A DNA stretch of 64,000 bases, taken from Meghimatium bilineatum (Eukaryota > Mollusca > Gastropoda > Stylommatophora > Philomycidae). This document shows, piece after piece, positions 22,655-32,855 of the stretch. The first letter of the stretch is position 1. Each line of letters begins with the position of its first letter. The notes below the pieces were generated by a model, which saw only the letters and a program-made list of their open reading frames with translations, was not told the origin of the DNA and searched no databases. The position numbers and the translations under genes are program-made. Location of the stretch: assembly GCA_034231615.1 (NCBI GenBank), contig CM067299.1, positions 11,833,863 through 11,897,862 of the forward strand, read 5' to 3'.

Positions 22655-22890
22655 CCGCGCTTTTCCCTTATTTGCACTTTCCCTCTCACCGAAGTAGCAC
22701 TTCATCTGTCGAGAGAACCACTCACAGCACCTAACCCTAATCCTAACTTCCATCACTTCAAGCGCTATCCCAAAGGATCTCCGAGAAATATCCTCATTAT
22801 AAACAAGACGTCGCAAGCTGAATTTGAACCAACAACCCTATTAGCAAAAAGCTAACTGCACAATCACTATGCCATGGAGATATTCAACCA
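22655..22890 (-). mobile_element. SINE family 3 (tRNA-headed)
   Basis: The minus strand carries an A-box-like block (atggcatagtgattgtgcag, 22853-22874) and a B box (ggttcaaattc near 22815-22828), spaced as in a tRNA. It looks like a decayed tRNA-derived head followed by an unrecognised body down to about 22660. No second copy is in the window, so the boundaries are uncertain. Confidence 0.55.
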
Positions 22891-22894
22891 CACC

Positions 22895-23300
22895 GTAAAC
22901 CAGGAAACAACGTATTACGTTTTCCAGACTACATCCTGAAAACTGAAAACCTGCAGGAGTTCTCCAGCGAAAACAGAAAATTCAGAAAATGAATTCATAC
23001 ACACACAAAAATATCCTCACACTGGTTCTGAATACCTCCTGTAAAATTTTAAAAAAATGTACACCGGAGCAAATTTGGCTGCAGGCCTAAAGTGTAATGA
23101 TGATGTGCCTAGCATAAAAGACATAAGAAACGTCGGCATACATTGCCTGCTCATTATCTATTAAAATATATTTGAGTTTTTCTTTCTTTCTCGATGATTT
23201 CTTGGCATATATCTTTCATTGATTGTTCTAGCATTTGCACATCTCTCGAGAACTCGTTCACATAGATCCTTCATTGATTGTTCTAGCATGTGTAACTCCT
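22895..23300. other. Unique sequence with short duplication
   Basis: The phrase cttcattgattgttctagca occurs twice (about 23211 and 23268). Nothing else recognised. Confidence 0.4.
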
Positions 23301-23305
23301 TTTTC

Positions 23306-23605
23306 CAGTTAATCTGTTGAATCGCCAGTATTTTACCGGGACCACATAGTCGAAAGTATTAGCAATAATGTAACCTGTACTGCATGTCATAAATGCGATT
23401 AGGACGGTTTTATTGATAACCAGGCTTCAGTAAAGACATGTATAACGAAAGTAAACGTGACCTTAAATGGAGATTTGTGATTATTTCCGTGACTTCATTG
23501 GTCTTCCTTTGCTTTTTTTGCATGCGACTCCAAGTATAAAATAGTGGCCAATGACACAACACGACATTTATTAAAAACGTAACGAATGAAGACGTGTTTA
23601 TTTTC
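23306..23605 (+). mobile_element. Dispersed repeat D / MITE, copy 2
   Basis: 23306-23480 repeats 22475-22650. It continues through agtaaacgtgacctta, cattggtctt and gcatgcgact to aacgtaacgaatgaagacgt at 23577-23596, whose reverse complement is the attcgttacgtt inverted-repeat core of the MITE family. Confidence 0.65.
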
Positions 23606-23609
23606 AATA

Positions 23610-25060
23610 CAGAGGTCTTTACTGCCGACGATCTATATTTCGGGGAGTATGATTTGTCTATAGGAACCGAGGGACGTTGATATGTGTTTTATAAAAATGG
23701 AGGGGGGATGTGAGATTTACCGAAAGAAATACTAATCGCCTTGTATTTTTGTGGGACTTTTTGATGATCTTTTGTGGAGAAAACTCGAGGAGTGTGGGGT
23801 TTGACCATGACGTTTACTTTCTTAGTACTAACTGTTCTGGGTCCATTTTCCTGTAAAAGTAAAAAGGTGGTGGTGGGTTGTTGAAAACTGCAACCTTTCA
23901 ATCTTTTATCTGCTAGTGTGATCTCATCACGTAAATGGTAAAATTTTCCCCAAGAGCCATCATAAATTCGAATGTGTCGAAATAGATTCATTGTAAACCA
24001 TGCCACAAAGAAACACTTCTATAGACTGTGTCCTGGAAATCTACAGGATTCTAAGTACGAAAAAAAAACAACGAAAACACTGAAATTGTACAATTTCTAA
24101 TTTGTACGGTAAAACAGTTCATAATCAAACATTGGTATATGTTTTTATTTCATATGGAAATGTTACTAAAATAGTAATCGCATATCATTTCTCAAACATG
24201 GAACAATATTTCAATATTAGACATCAGCGAGAACATTCCAGCATTAAAAAAAAGCATTAAAATGCATACACCGTTCTAGATCAAACATAAGAAATTCTCA
24301 CATAAAGTCATAAACAGTAAAACTTACAAATAAAGTGTTAAATCTAAACTTTAAAACTCTCACATAAAGTTTAACACCCCGACACGAGAATTCACACAGA
24401 GTTTAAAACTCTATATGTCCACTGAGCCGCTAATATCTACATTTTGGAGACCCACTATGCCGAAAAGCCGCTCAAATCTACATTTTAATATAAATTTACT
24501 ATCCTGTTCGGCATAGCAGGAAAACCGTACGGAGACACCAAGACAAATCTCAACATAGGCTATAGGTCAACATGAGACCAAGAAAATACGGATAATTTTT
24601 AAAAAACACACTTCTAGTACAATTCACATTTCAACTCTTATAAATATCATCATACGACAAGCATGCCAGTTGAAGGTTACGATTTCATCTGTTTTTAACT
24701 TTGGGCTCTTAACGAACAAATCCTTCTCCATATATATTCTGCACGCTGAACCAAACCACGACGAAGTATAGAGAAAGCGAGATTACTAACTTGTATACAT
24801 TCACTCGTCACAACTATTTCTAGACCTATCGACCACAACACTCTTAAACACACTCCTATTGCGCGTCACTAGAAGAGGCTATATCGGTCCTCTAATTGAA
24901 TGGTAACATTTGAGTAATATCTCAAAGTGACGCCCAGATTGTAGCGGCGTGACGGCTTCTTTTGATAGGTCAAACAGGCTTACGATTTACGACTGGATCC
25001 GATTAGTTATATGGTCTCTTTTATAGTTGGCTGCGTCTAAACGGGACGATGTGTTGGAAG
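23610..25060. other. Unique sequence, no gene confirmed
   Basis: The best ORF is 105 codons on the minus strand (23689-24006), with no domain I recognise and no neighbour support. 24300-24500 has weak local repeats (aaactctcacataaagttta). Confidence 0.4.
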
Positions 25061-25065
25061 AGGAA

Positions 25066-25085
25066 CTTCCAACATAGTTTTAATT
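25066..25085. mobile_element. Left remnant of a MITE split by the LINE
   Basis: cttccaacatagttttaatt matches the left flank and edge of the MITE at 36511-36530 and is the inverted partner of 28872-28890 (aattgattatgttggaat). The LINE at 25086-28698 lies between this end and the rest of the MITE at 28709-28890. Confidence 0.75.
25076..25085. repeat. Target-site duplication, 3' side of LINE
   Basis: agttttaatt here and at 28699-28708 are identical and bracket the LINE exactly. Confidence 0.85.
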
Positions 25086-25172
25086 GATAATGATGATGTT
25101 CGTCCGTCGTGATCGACGATGACCAAAAACTCAACCATAATAATAATAACAATAAATAATAAAATAATAAAG

Positions 25173-25250
25173 TTAATAGTGCGTTTTTAAATGACTAGCA
25201 AGTCCAATGCGCGCACAAAATGTTCTTTTACAGAATTGACAACAATAGAA
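25173..25250 (-). pseudogene. C-terminal C2H2 zinc finger of the LINE, out of frame
   Basis: Read one base behind the RT frame, the minus strand gives CQFCKRTFCARIGLASHLKTH less one residue at each end of my quotation limit: C-x2-C-x12-H-x3-H, followed by Tyr and a TAA at 25173. This is a classical C2H2 nucleic-acid-binding finger, a known C-terminal feature of several LINE lineages. The RT frame passes through the same bases as an unrelated peptide ending at 25187. A single-base loss somewhere in about 25245-25290 would explain the shift. Confidence 0.85.
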
Positions 25251-27466
25251 GGTATCTGTGTGAGGTTGAGATGTTTTTCTTTTCTACGTGTCCGCTTCTG
25301 TCTTGCAGTTTCTTGTCTGAATTCTTCCGCCGCTAGTGCTCCCGTTCTAATGCTGTAACGCCATACTGTTCTATCCTGAGCGAGGCTCTCCCAAGCGCCT
25401 ACGTCAATATTAAGATGTTTCAAGGATGACTTGAGCGTGTCTTTGAAACGCTTTTTCTGTCCACCAGCTTTTCGAAATCCTGCCTTGAGTTCTCCATAAT
25501 ATATTTGTTTTGGCAAACGCGAGTTCTCCATACGCACAAGATGGCATGCCCAGCGTGCCTGCGCCTTCATAAGTATTGTGTGGATGCTTATTGAGGTTGA
25601 TTTTTCCAGGACCTCGTAGTCTGGTACTTTGTCCCACCAATGGATGTTTAGTAATTTACGTAGGCAGGTAAGATGGAAATGATTTAACTTTCTTGCATGT
25701 CTAGCATACACTGTCCACGTTTCGCAGGCGTATAGTAAGGTTGGTATAACAGCAGCATGATATACTTGTAGTTTGGTGGTTGTTCTTATACCTCTTCTGT
25801 CCCATACATTGTTGCGTAATCTGCCAAATACAGCACTAGCTTTTGCCAGTCTATTGTTAATTTCCACATTAATGTTGACATCGCGAGAGAGAGTGCTTCC
25901 AAGGGAAGTAAAATTGTCGACTACCTGCAGTTTTTCCTGATTGACGGTGATGGAAGTAGCAGTACATTGCCTATTTGATGTTGCTTGGTGCATGACTTCT
26001 GTTTTTTTGGTGTTAATAGTGAGACCAAAGTTGTTGCAGGCCTTTGAGAAGCGGTCTATGGCGCTCTGCATGTTTACGACAGAGTCAGCATACAATGCAC
26101 AGTCGTCAGCATACAGTAATTCTCTAACAGTACTAGATTTAGTTTTCGTGTTTGCTTTTAGACGACGTGAATTGAAAAGACCACCATCCGTTCTGTAATT
26201 GATCATTATGCCTGCTGTTTCATTACTATGGTGTGTTTCCGTTAACATGGCCGTAAATAACAGGCTGAAAAGAGTAGGGGCCAGCACACATCCCTGCTTT
26301 ACACCATTTGTGACAGGGAATGCAGGAGATACTCCTCCGTCGCAGATAACACTAGCCATCATACCGTCATGAAATTGTCGTATCACAGTGACAAGTTTTG
26401 GGGGGCATCCGAACTTTGTAAGCACCTTACACAGTCCTTCTCTGTTAACGGTATCGAATGCTTTAGTTAAGTCCACAAATGTTGCTAAGAGTTCACTATG
26501 TTGCTCTTGTGACTTTTCCTGAAGTTGTCGTGCAGAGAATATCATATCAACTGTACCACGACCTGCACGAAAACCGCACTGACTCTCTGGGAGTAGCTCG
26601 TTTAGTAGTGAATTATTTAATCTGTTGAGTATGACACGAGCGAGAATTTTACCAGCTATAGACAAAAGTGATATGCCCCTATGATTATCGCAAGACTGTT
26701 TGGTACCTTTGCCTTTATATAGGTGCACTATAGAAGCATCTTTTAGATCTTGAGGCAATGTACCTGAGTTCCAGAAAATACCAAAAATGTCATTTAGTTT
26801 TTTAATCAGCAGTGGTCCGCCATTTTTATAAATTTCAGCAGGTAAGGCAACCAAACCTGGAGCTTTATCATTTGACATTTGTTTAATCGCTATAATAACC
26901 TCTTGACTGCTTGGAGGTATATCGAGTTCTTCTCTTATCCTAAGTTGTGGTATTCTGTTTATGACTTCTTCATTTATTACTGATGGTTTGTTTAGGATTT
27001 CTTCAAAATGTTCAGCCCGACGATTTAAGATGTCATTTTTATCAGTGAGAAGCTTCGACGAATCGGCACTTAATAGAGGTGGTGATCCCGATGAGTGTGG
27101 GCCATAGATAGTTCTTAAAGCCTCATAGAATCGCTTATAGTCCTTTCTGTCTGCAAACATTTGAATTTCTTCAGCTTTTCGACTTAGCCATTTATCCTTT
27201 ATCTCTCTAAGCTTCTTTTGACAAGTGTTACGGATCTTGTTATATGCTACTTTCTTGGACGGTGAAGATGCTGCCCCTTGTAGTTTCTTGAAAGATTTGT
27301 GTTTCTCTTCTAACAAGGATGTTATCTCAAAGTTATTATCATCAAACCAGTCTTGGTGTCTATGTACCTTCACACCCAAATGTTCCTTCGCTTTGGCGTA
27401 AATAATTCCTTTAAACGAAGCCCAGCTATCTTCAGATGTGGTATTAAGAAGATCTAAGTCTCCCAA
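25187..27466 (-). CDS. LINE reverse transcriptase ORF, 759 codons
   Basis: This encodes the polymerase for target-primed reverse transcription of the element. Visible blocks: an N-terminal linker (residues 1-160); NHRGISLLS (261-269, motif 1/fingers); QCGFRAGRGTVD (296-307); motif A FVDLTKAFDTVN with Asp332; motif B NGVKQGCVLAPTLF (387-400); and motif C YADD (452-455) with both catalytic aspartates. Thumb and C-terminal blocks follow (LLYACETWT, HLVRMENSRLPKQIYYGEL). The basic tail TARQKRTRRKEK should lead into a zinc finger that is out of frame here. The Met start is only the first ATG after the seven-A run at 27495-27501; homologous elements normally continue directly from the endonuclease. 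All core catalytic motifs look intact, so most of this protein is undamaged. Confidence 0.93.
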   Translation of the reverse strand: MGDLDLLNTTSEDSWASFKGIIYAKAKEHLGVKVHRHQDWFDDNNFEITSLLEEKHKSFKKLQGAASSPSKKVAYNKIRNTCQKKLREIKDKWLSRKAEEIQMFADRKDYKRFYEALRTIYGPHSSGSPPLLSADSSKLLTDKNDILNRRAEHFEEILNKPSVINEEVINRIPQLRIREELDIPPSSQEVIIAIKQMSNDKAPGLVALPAEIYKNGGPLLIKKLNDIFGIFWNSGTLPQDLKDASIVHLYKGKGTKQSCDNHRGISLLSIAGKILARVILNRLNNSLLNELLPESQCGFRAGRGTVDMIFSARQLQEKSQEQHSELLATFVDLTKAFDTVNREGLCKVLTKFGCPPKLVTVIRQFHDGMMASVICDGGVSPAFPVTNGVKQGCVLAPTLFSLLFTAMLTETHHSNETAGIMINYRTDGGLFNSRRLKANTKTKSSTVRELLYADDCALYADSVVNMQSAIDRFSKACNNFGLTINTKKTEVMHQATSNRQCTATSITVNQEKLQVVDNFTSLGSTLSRDVNINVEINNRLAKASAVFGRLRNNVWDRRGIRTTTKLQVYHAAVIPTLLYACETWTVYARHARKLNHFHLTCLRKLLNIHWWDKVPDYEVLEKSTSISIHTILMKAQARWACHLVRMENSRLPKQIYYGELKAGFRKAGGQKKRFKDTLKSSLKHLNIDVGAWESLAQDRTVWRYSIRTGALAAEEFRQETARQKRTRRKEKHLNLTQIPSIVVNSVKEHFVRALDLLVI

Positions 27467-27491
27467 GGCTACGTCGAGATCCTTGGAGAGA

Positions 27492-28382
27492 TTATTTTTT
27501 TATATCGTGGTTACTCAACCGATCAGTGTTTAGGCGTTTTTCTATCTTTTGTCCCTGTGGACGTCTTTTTCTTGCAATGGTGAAATTTAGTTTGGATACT
27601 ATAAGCCGGTGATCAGTCCAGCATTCAGCTCCACACATTGCTTTTGTGACACGAACATCTTTGATGTCCATTTTTCTAGTTATGATATAGTCTATAAGAT
27701 GCCACTGCTTGGAGCGTGGATGCATCCAAGAGGTTCTTTTGCGCGTTGGCAAGCAAAAAATAGTGTTGGTGATAGTGAGTTCGTGCACAGAACATAGCTT
27801 TAAATGAAGGGAACCATTGCTGTTACATTTACCGATCCGATGACGTCCAAGAACACCTTGCCATGTCTGGAAGTCTTTGCCAACTCGGGCATTGAAATCA
27901 CGCAGGATAATGAGTTTATCAGTTCTCGGTGTACCAGATATAGCGGCATCTAACTCTTCATAGAATTTATCCTTTTCCTCATCAGGATTTGTCATTGTCG
28001 GCGCATATGCAGAAAGTAATGTGGCAAAGTTATTTTCGCTCACTTTCAATCGCAACGACATCAAGCGATCGCTAATTCCTCGAGGCAGACCTGGAAGTTT
28101 CTGCACCAGAGATGATTTTATAGCAAAACCAACACCTGATTCACGCCTCTCTGTGTTTTTACGTCCTATCCAGAAGAATGTATACCCTCCACCTCTCTCT
28201 GTCAACTGACCCTCATCTGCAAACCGCGTTTCACTAAGTGCAACAATATCCAGATTATAACGGGCCAATTCTTTAGCAATTAGTGCTGTTCTTCTTTCTG
28301 GTCTGTTTACATCTGAGATATCCGTAAGTGTCCGAACATTCCATGAACCAACTAGGATTGATTCACACTTTGTTCTTTTCAT
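27492..28382 (-). CDS. LINE apurinic-like endonuclease ORF, 296 codons
   Basis: This is the exonuclease-endonuclease-phosphatase fold enzyme that nicks target DNA to prime reverse transcription. Catalytic blocks in order: GSWNVRT (12-18, Asn15), ALSETR (48-53, Glu51), SAYAPT (124-129), DFNARVG (162-168, Asp162 and Asn164), WHLIDYI (227-233) and WTDHRL (255-260, Asp257 and His258). Residue 161 is Arg where Gly precedes DFN in relatives; the metal-binding residues are unaffected. ATG at 28382 follows a leader without upstream in-frame extension that I can support. The frame ends at TAA 27492-27494, right after a run of seven A on this strand; one A fewer would continue into the RT ORF. Confidence 0.93.
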   Translation of the reverse strand: MKRTKCESILVGSWNVRTLTDISDVNRPERRTALIAKELARYNLDIVALSETRFADEGQLTERGGGYTFFWIGRKNTERRESGVGFAIKSSLVQKLPGLPRGISDRLMSLRLKVSENNFATLLSAYAPTMTNPDEEKDKFYEELDAAISGTPRTDKLIILRDFNARVGKDFQTWQGVLGRHRIGKCNSNGSLHLKLCSVHELTITNTIFCLPTRKRTSWMHPRSKQWHLIDYIITRKMDIKDVRVTKAMCGAECWTDHRLIVSKLNFTIARKRRPQGQKIEKRLNTDRLSNHDIKK

Positions 28383-28698
28383 ATTTAATTAGTAAAGATA
28401 AGTAAATAAATGGGTTGAAAAATGACTAGCGCTGAAGTTGGTTTATAGTGTGGAAGAGTTGCGCTAATCGTCAACCACACTCTCTCTCCTGAGTTTTATC
28501 TTGGTCCAGTGGCAAGACAAAGTCGAGACAGCTGGGAGAAAATCAGGTGCAGTGGATGGCCAGAGCGTACTATGTGTCTAACTGTGCCCTATGCTGTCCA
28601 CACAGCTCTGCTGTTAGCACCTATGTACCCGTTGAGTTACCTGCCAACTTCTTCCGAGTATTTCGCCGCAAACAGTCTTTTTAAGCCTAGGTAGACAA
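28383..28698 (-). other. 5' UTR of the LINE
   Basis: Non-coding leader between the target duplication and the endonuclease ATG. It likely holds the internal promoter, as expected for a full-length element. I recognise no specific promoter motif. The opposite-strand 61-codon ORF at 28509-28694 is a shadow. Confidence 0.7.
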
Positions 28699-28708
28699 AG
28701 TTTTAATT
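28699..28708. repeat. Target-site duplication, 5' side of LINE
   Basis: agttttaatt, identical to 25076-25085. Confidence 0.85.
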
Positions 28709-28890
28709 AGTATCCTGCTCGTTACGTTTTTGATTGCTGTTTGGGTTTCGGTGGGTCACTGTTAATATAATTGAAATCGATTTGGATATTTTTAGCATGC
28801 ATTTCAAAGTATGTAAACAGTAACCAAACGAAACCCTAACAATAAGTAGAAGACCTATCGAGTGGTGACCTAATTGATTATGTTGGAATG
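28709..28890. mobile_element. Main part of the MITE split by the LINE
   Basis: It starts agtatcctgctcgttacgtt, matching the arm pattern aattaggacaccattcgttacg of the 36.5 kb copy, and ends aattgattatgttggaatg, the inverse of 25066-25080. Joined conceptually with 25066-25085 it makes a ~200-bp inverted-repeat element. Confidence 0.7.
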
Positions 28891-28894
28891 TCTT

Positions 28895-30425
28895 TAACCG
28901 TGACGGTCATAGTCTAAGATGTTCTCCATATATAAATACTGCGTGCATGTCTCACACAGCGACAACCACGATACGGTTATTCATTGGTCAGTGTCAGTGA
29001 AAGGCGGGGTCAGCCGCAACCAACTGTGTGCGTGTGTGTTTGTGTCCAGCGCAAAAGAGACATCCGGAGAAAATTTTACGTGCTTAAAACAACATATTTG
29101 ACTAACAGCGTAACTGCAGAAATGTCACATGATTTAACAGGGCTCTTGGTGAAAGAAATAATCACTGAGAGCTGCCACGCTGTTGCATTGAGATTTGCCA
29201 CGGTATTTGTAAGACGCAGCACAGAGAGTTTTGCTAATGGTTGTGACGCTTCCATGTCATAGTCAAAATATTCTTGAAGACATGTCAGATCGAATGTCTG
29301 AGGTAAACAGCCAAAGATCTCACAGATAATTAGGATGACACGCACAAAACATTGACAAAACGACCATATGTACATATGGACAGGCAGCACAGAGTGCCAA
29401 ACATATACTTCAAGAGTGTTCTGAGCATGAAACACTGAGGCAGACATATTGGCCAGAGGAAACAACACTGGAATCAAAGCTCTATGGGCCTCTGTATGAA
29501 CTACAAAAGACAATGAGTTTTTATTCAGGAGACAGAATAACAGATATAGACATGTTTCAAGTGAACGAAAGAAGAAGAAGATTAAATGTGTCTAACAGAA
29601 CTGTGCCGATATTGACGCTAAGCATTAACTCATTACTTAGCGAATCCCCTTGTCTGGGCAACGTCGTCTGTCTCTGTCTCGCGATGTACCTATTACCGTT
29701 TATTTTGATATTTATCATGTGTTACCCAGCCCTCTTTTTACCAGTGTCATCATGTCTCACGTCACTTGCGTTCAATTTCTTAGTAAGCAAGTATTTATGC
29801 AATTCAGCAGCATCTAAAAATTCAGCCTCTAAAGCCACACCTACATCAACAATCAGAACAGTGCCAAAAAACGAATCATCTCATCGACAACACCATTGCA
29901 ATACGCCATAACATAGAAAATCTATAGCATTTCCAGTAGATTCAACAATCTGGAAATACACAGTTTCTAGGCAAGATTCCAAGTTGTAACACGGGACATT
30001 CTCGTGTCTATAAAACAATACATTTAAAAAAAAAGAACACTCGCCTAACTCGTATATTCTGTAAGACATGTCTACACGCTTGGCGTGGCGTGAGAGATTG
30101 ATAAAGTTCAACCATTTTTTTTAGTTTTACAGTAAAAGCAAAGCACGCGCGTGACAGAAATGATTACATCTGAGTGATCCCAAGGGAACCATGTCTCATC
30201 AGCTCTGGACGTGTTTGGAAGAAGTTATCGTCCCCAAGGAAAGCTACTGTGACGAGTAGTGTGTCTTTTTACATGTTATTTTGCACAATGTTAACAATTG
30301 TAAGCCTCAATTCTAAGAACACAGACAAAGGCAAGTCGGATTAACACCTCTGGACGCCCTATGCCAGAAGCAAAGCTCTTATTTTTTTAGTTAGGTCATA
30401 TCTGAACTCATCATTATTTTTCTCT
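28895..30425. other. Unique sequence, no gene confirmed
   Basis: ORFs up to 145 codons occur on both strands (29076-29513 minus, 29513-29911 plus). None has a domain I recognise, and overlapping opposite-strand ORFs argue against coding. Confidence 0.4.
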
Positions 30426-30428
30426 TAT

Positions 30429-30725
30429 GCCAAGCTTGGCACTTGGGACAGATGTCATAGCTCTCCATGCTTGTCGATCAACAGCCAGTTGTTCCAGACC
30501 GTTAATTTTCATGCAAGCTGTTGCGAATTCTTTTTCGATAGTTCTTTTCAGTGTTGTTTTTAAATTTAACCTTTATCTCTTGCCACTTGGTGACCATGCA
30601 AAGACTTGACGTGGTATTATGTCTTCATTCATTCTGAGTGCGTGACCGATGTATGCCCAACGCCTTTTTCTAATACAGTCTGTGGTGTATTTTTGTTTTG
30701 TCTCTTCTCTTAGTGTCTCTTTTTA
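30429..30725 (-). mobile_element. LINE family F, 3' end fragment
   Basis: The minus strand gives EETKQKYTTDCIRKRRWAYI then GHALRMNEDIIPRQVFAWSP and, after a break, LEQLAVDRQAWRAMTS. This is the RKRRWxxxGHxLR ... DRxxWR tail of non-LTR reverse transcriptases. An in-frame stop follows GKR. Related to, but distinct from, family B (IRKRRWSCIGHVLR). Confidence 0.8.
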
Positions 30726-30744
30726 CTTAAAGTATTTCATATCT

Positions 30745-30920
30745 GACCCAGGCTCCTTTAAAGACAAGTGTACAGATAGGTAAACAAGATCTCAAAGGAC
30801 GCTTTGTACTATTTCCGTTGGTTGACTTGGCTATTTCTGGCATGCGACTATAAATAAAGACCAAGGAACACACTACAATAATCAAAACATCAGGAATGAA
30901 GTCTTGTTTACATCAAGTTC
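30745..30920 (+). mobile_element. MITE-related copy
   Basis: Begins near aggtaaacaagatctca (about 30778) and ends caggaatgaagtcttgttta (30890-30909), approximate inverted repeats. The middle has tggcatgcgactataaataa, shared with 23520-23545. Confidence 0.6.
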
Positions 30921-31277
30921 ATACGTCTGTCTCGTAGCATAGTCTTGATTTTGTGTGTGCTTGAAGTGAGTTTTTAAAATATTCATTATCCAATTATATT
31001 TTAAACTTTCTATTTTGCCAAAGTGGTTACAGAAATGGAGTTCTGTCAGTCTTCTGGCTGATTTTCTGTCACAATATAAGATAATTATTCTTTTGTAACT
31101 GAGAACTGTTATGTAATAGCAAACATTATTGAGCTGTATGTGAAGTCATGCATTTACTTTTACATCATAACTAAATAGGCTAAGTGATCAATTTTTTCTA
31201 CATCGCTAGAGCATTTAGTAAAGGTAGTGCCGATACTCCATATGATATGTATTTGATGCCATCTGTATGCTATAGAC

Positions 31278-31584
31278 CAGGGGTAGGGAACCCATGGCTC
31301 GCGAGCCAGATATGGCTCTTTTGATGGCTGCATCTAGCTCGCAGACAAATGTTCGATTAAAAAAAAATGTTTCTTTAGACTCATTATTGATTAGCAACAG
31401 CATAACATTGTTATTAAAAAGAATTCAGAGACATAATTGTTGTACTTTTAGTGTTGAAATTACACAAAATGCACACATTTACTTGAAATTTTAGTTTCAA
31501 TCATAATATATGGCTCTCACAGAATTACTTTTCAAAATATATGATGTCTATGGCTCTCTCAGACAAAAAGGTTTCCGACCCCTG
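31278..31584. mobile_element. Non-autonomous hAT element, 307 bp
   Basis: Termini are CAGGGGTAGGGAACC and GGTTTCCGACCCCTG, 15-bp inverted repeats with two mismatches. Flanks ctatagac (31270-31277) and ctatagat (31585-31592) form an 8-bp target duplication with one mismatch. The subterminal atggctcgcgagccagatat with ggctctttt is a motif shared by widely distributed hAT families. No transposase; short ORFs across it are meaningless. Confidence 0.93.
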
Positions 31585-31599
31585 CTATAGATTGAACAC

Positions 31600-32850
31600 T
31601 AACGTGCTTGCTGGAAAGTTATTGGCAAGTCAAATTTTAGTAGTGTACACAAATGTCTTGTACACATGAAATATTCACGTCTTAAATATTTTCAGTGCCA
31701 TTTACCAACGTGTGTGGTCGTGCGATTTAGCGAGTCACCCAAAGCGTGCCCCATGGACTCATTGTGAATCATCCTTCTAAAGTGACGCTAGTTGACTTTT
31801 ACATCGGTGTACATTGGCTGTCGACACAAAGTAAATAAAAAAGTGACCAATTAAAATCACAAAAAGGTAAATATCGTCACTGATAGAATTAGCGATGAGT
31901 CTACCAGATTGCATTTCTCAGGAACTAGACCGGGACTAGTTTACTGTACAACGCTTTACCTCAGGGGAAATCCCACAATTTATTAATTAACTATGAGCCA
32001 TTTTTAACAGCGAAGTCAGTCACATAGACGTGCTGAGATTAATTCATCGAACCTGAACATCCATTGAAAATCCAAAAACTCACGTACACAACGATTTAAA
32101 ATAAAAATATGGATACACGAAAAAACAAGCAGATCTTTAGTTCGTTTGTTTCTTTCGTGCCACAGGCGACATATACGAGTATAAACAAGTGAAGCATTCC
32201 CTATTTGAGTGTATAAAATTACATCGATCCGGACAAAAAAACCTTTCCTATTCTGTCCATCTATCCATATCATTTATATAAATGTATATCCACAAGACAT
32301 ACTAAATACAGCTTTTAGTATGTAGTGCATAAGAGTGAAAACTAGCGGCACTAGTTAAAAGAATAAAATTAAGATGAATATCGTAAAAGACGTGATTAAT
32401 ACCTGGATTTTCGTTAAAAGTAAATATAGTTTCCATTTGCATGTTATATTCAGTATTTTTATGACTATTAAGTGTATGTAGCTATTCCGTTCACGAAATA
32501 GATCTCGTGAAACGTTAAAGAACTTGATTCTATATATAATCTACTATAATCAGATCCTACTACTTAAAAACACTTATCTAAGCTCTATCAGATCCTACTA
32601 CCTTAACAAAAATGATGGAAACCATTATCATCATGAGGTAACGTATCCTGCACAGGAAGTTTTAGTAATCATAGCATATCACAAATCCTGCAAATATTTA
32701 GTCAATTTTCCAGTTTCCGTGAATATCGTAGTCTTGGTCGTGTTAGAAATTTAGCTTTCATCGTCTGACTGACATACCTATTTTTGTTACCCTGGCATCA
32801 TCCCCTCCAATGTGTCCTTTTCTAGGCTGTCATGTAGTTTGATATAACCA
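31600..32850. other. Unique sequence
   Basis: No gene recognised. 31800-31870 has blocks (aaataaaaaagtgaccaat) possibly left from a MITE. Confidence 0.4.
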
Positions 32851-32855
32851 AAATA

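Larger units (their letters stand above)
25086..28698 (-). mobile_element. Near-complete 3.6 kb non-LTR retrotransposon (RTE-like)
   Basis: The element is 3,613 bp between perfect 10-bp direct repeats. On the minus strand the order is a ~316-bp 5' UTR (28698-28383), an endonuclease ORF (28382-27492), a reverse-transcriptase ORF (27466-25187), a C2H2 zinc finger in a shifted frame (ending 25173), and a ~87-bp 3' UTR containing a TTA-rich run and ending in a catcatcattatc tail at 25087-25099. One endonuclease-plus-RT unit of this length with a short microsatellite tail fits the RTE superclade; similar proteins are often annotated as craniofacial development protein 2-like. It appears to need only small indel corrections to be open, so it is a young insertion. 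Confidence 0.95.

Noticed and set aside
23689-24006. 105-codon minus ORF as a possible exon
   Set aside because: No homology I recognise, no supporting splice sites identified; left as unassigned sequence.
29076-29911. Candidate host gene from adjacent 145- and 132-codon ORFs
   Set aside because: Opposite strands, no recognised domains, no splice or codon-usage support.
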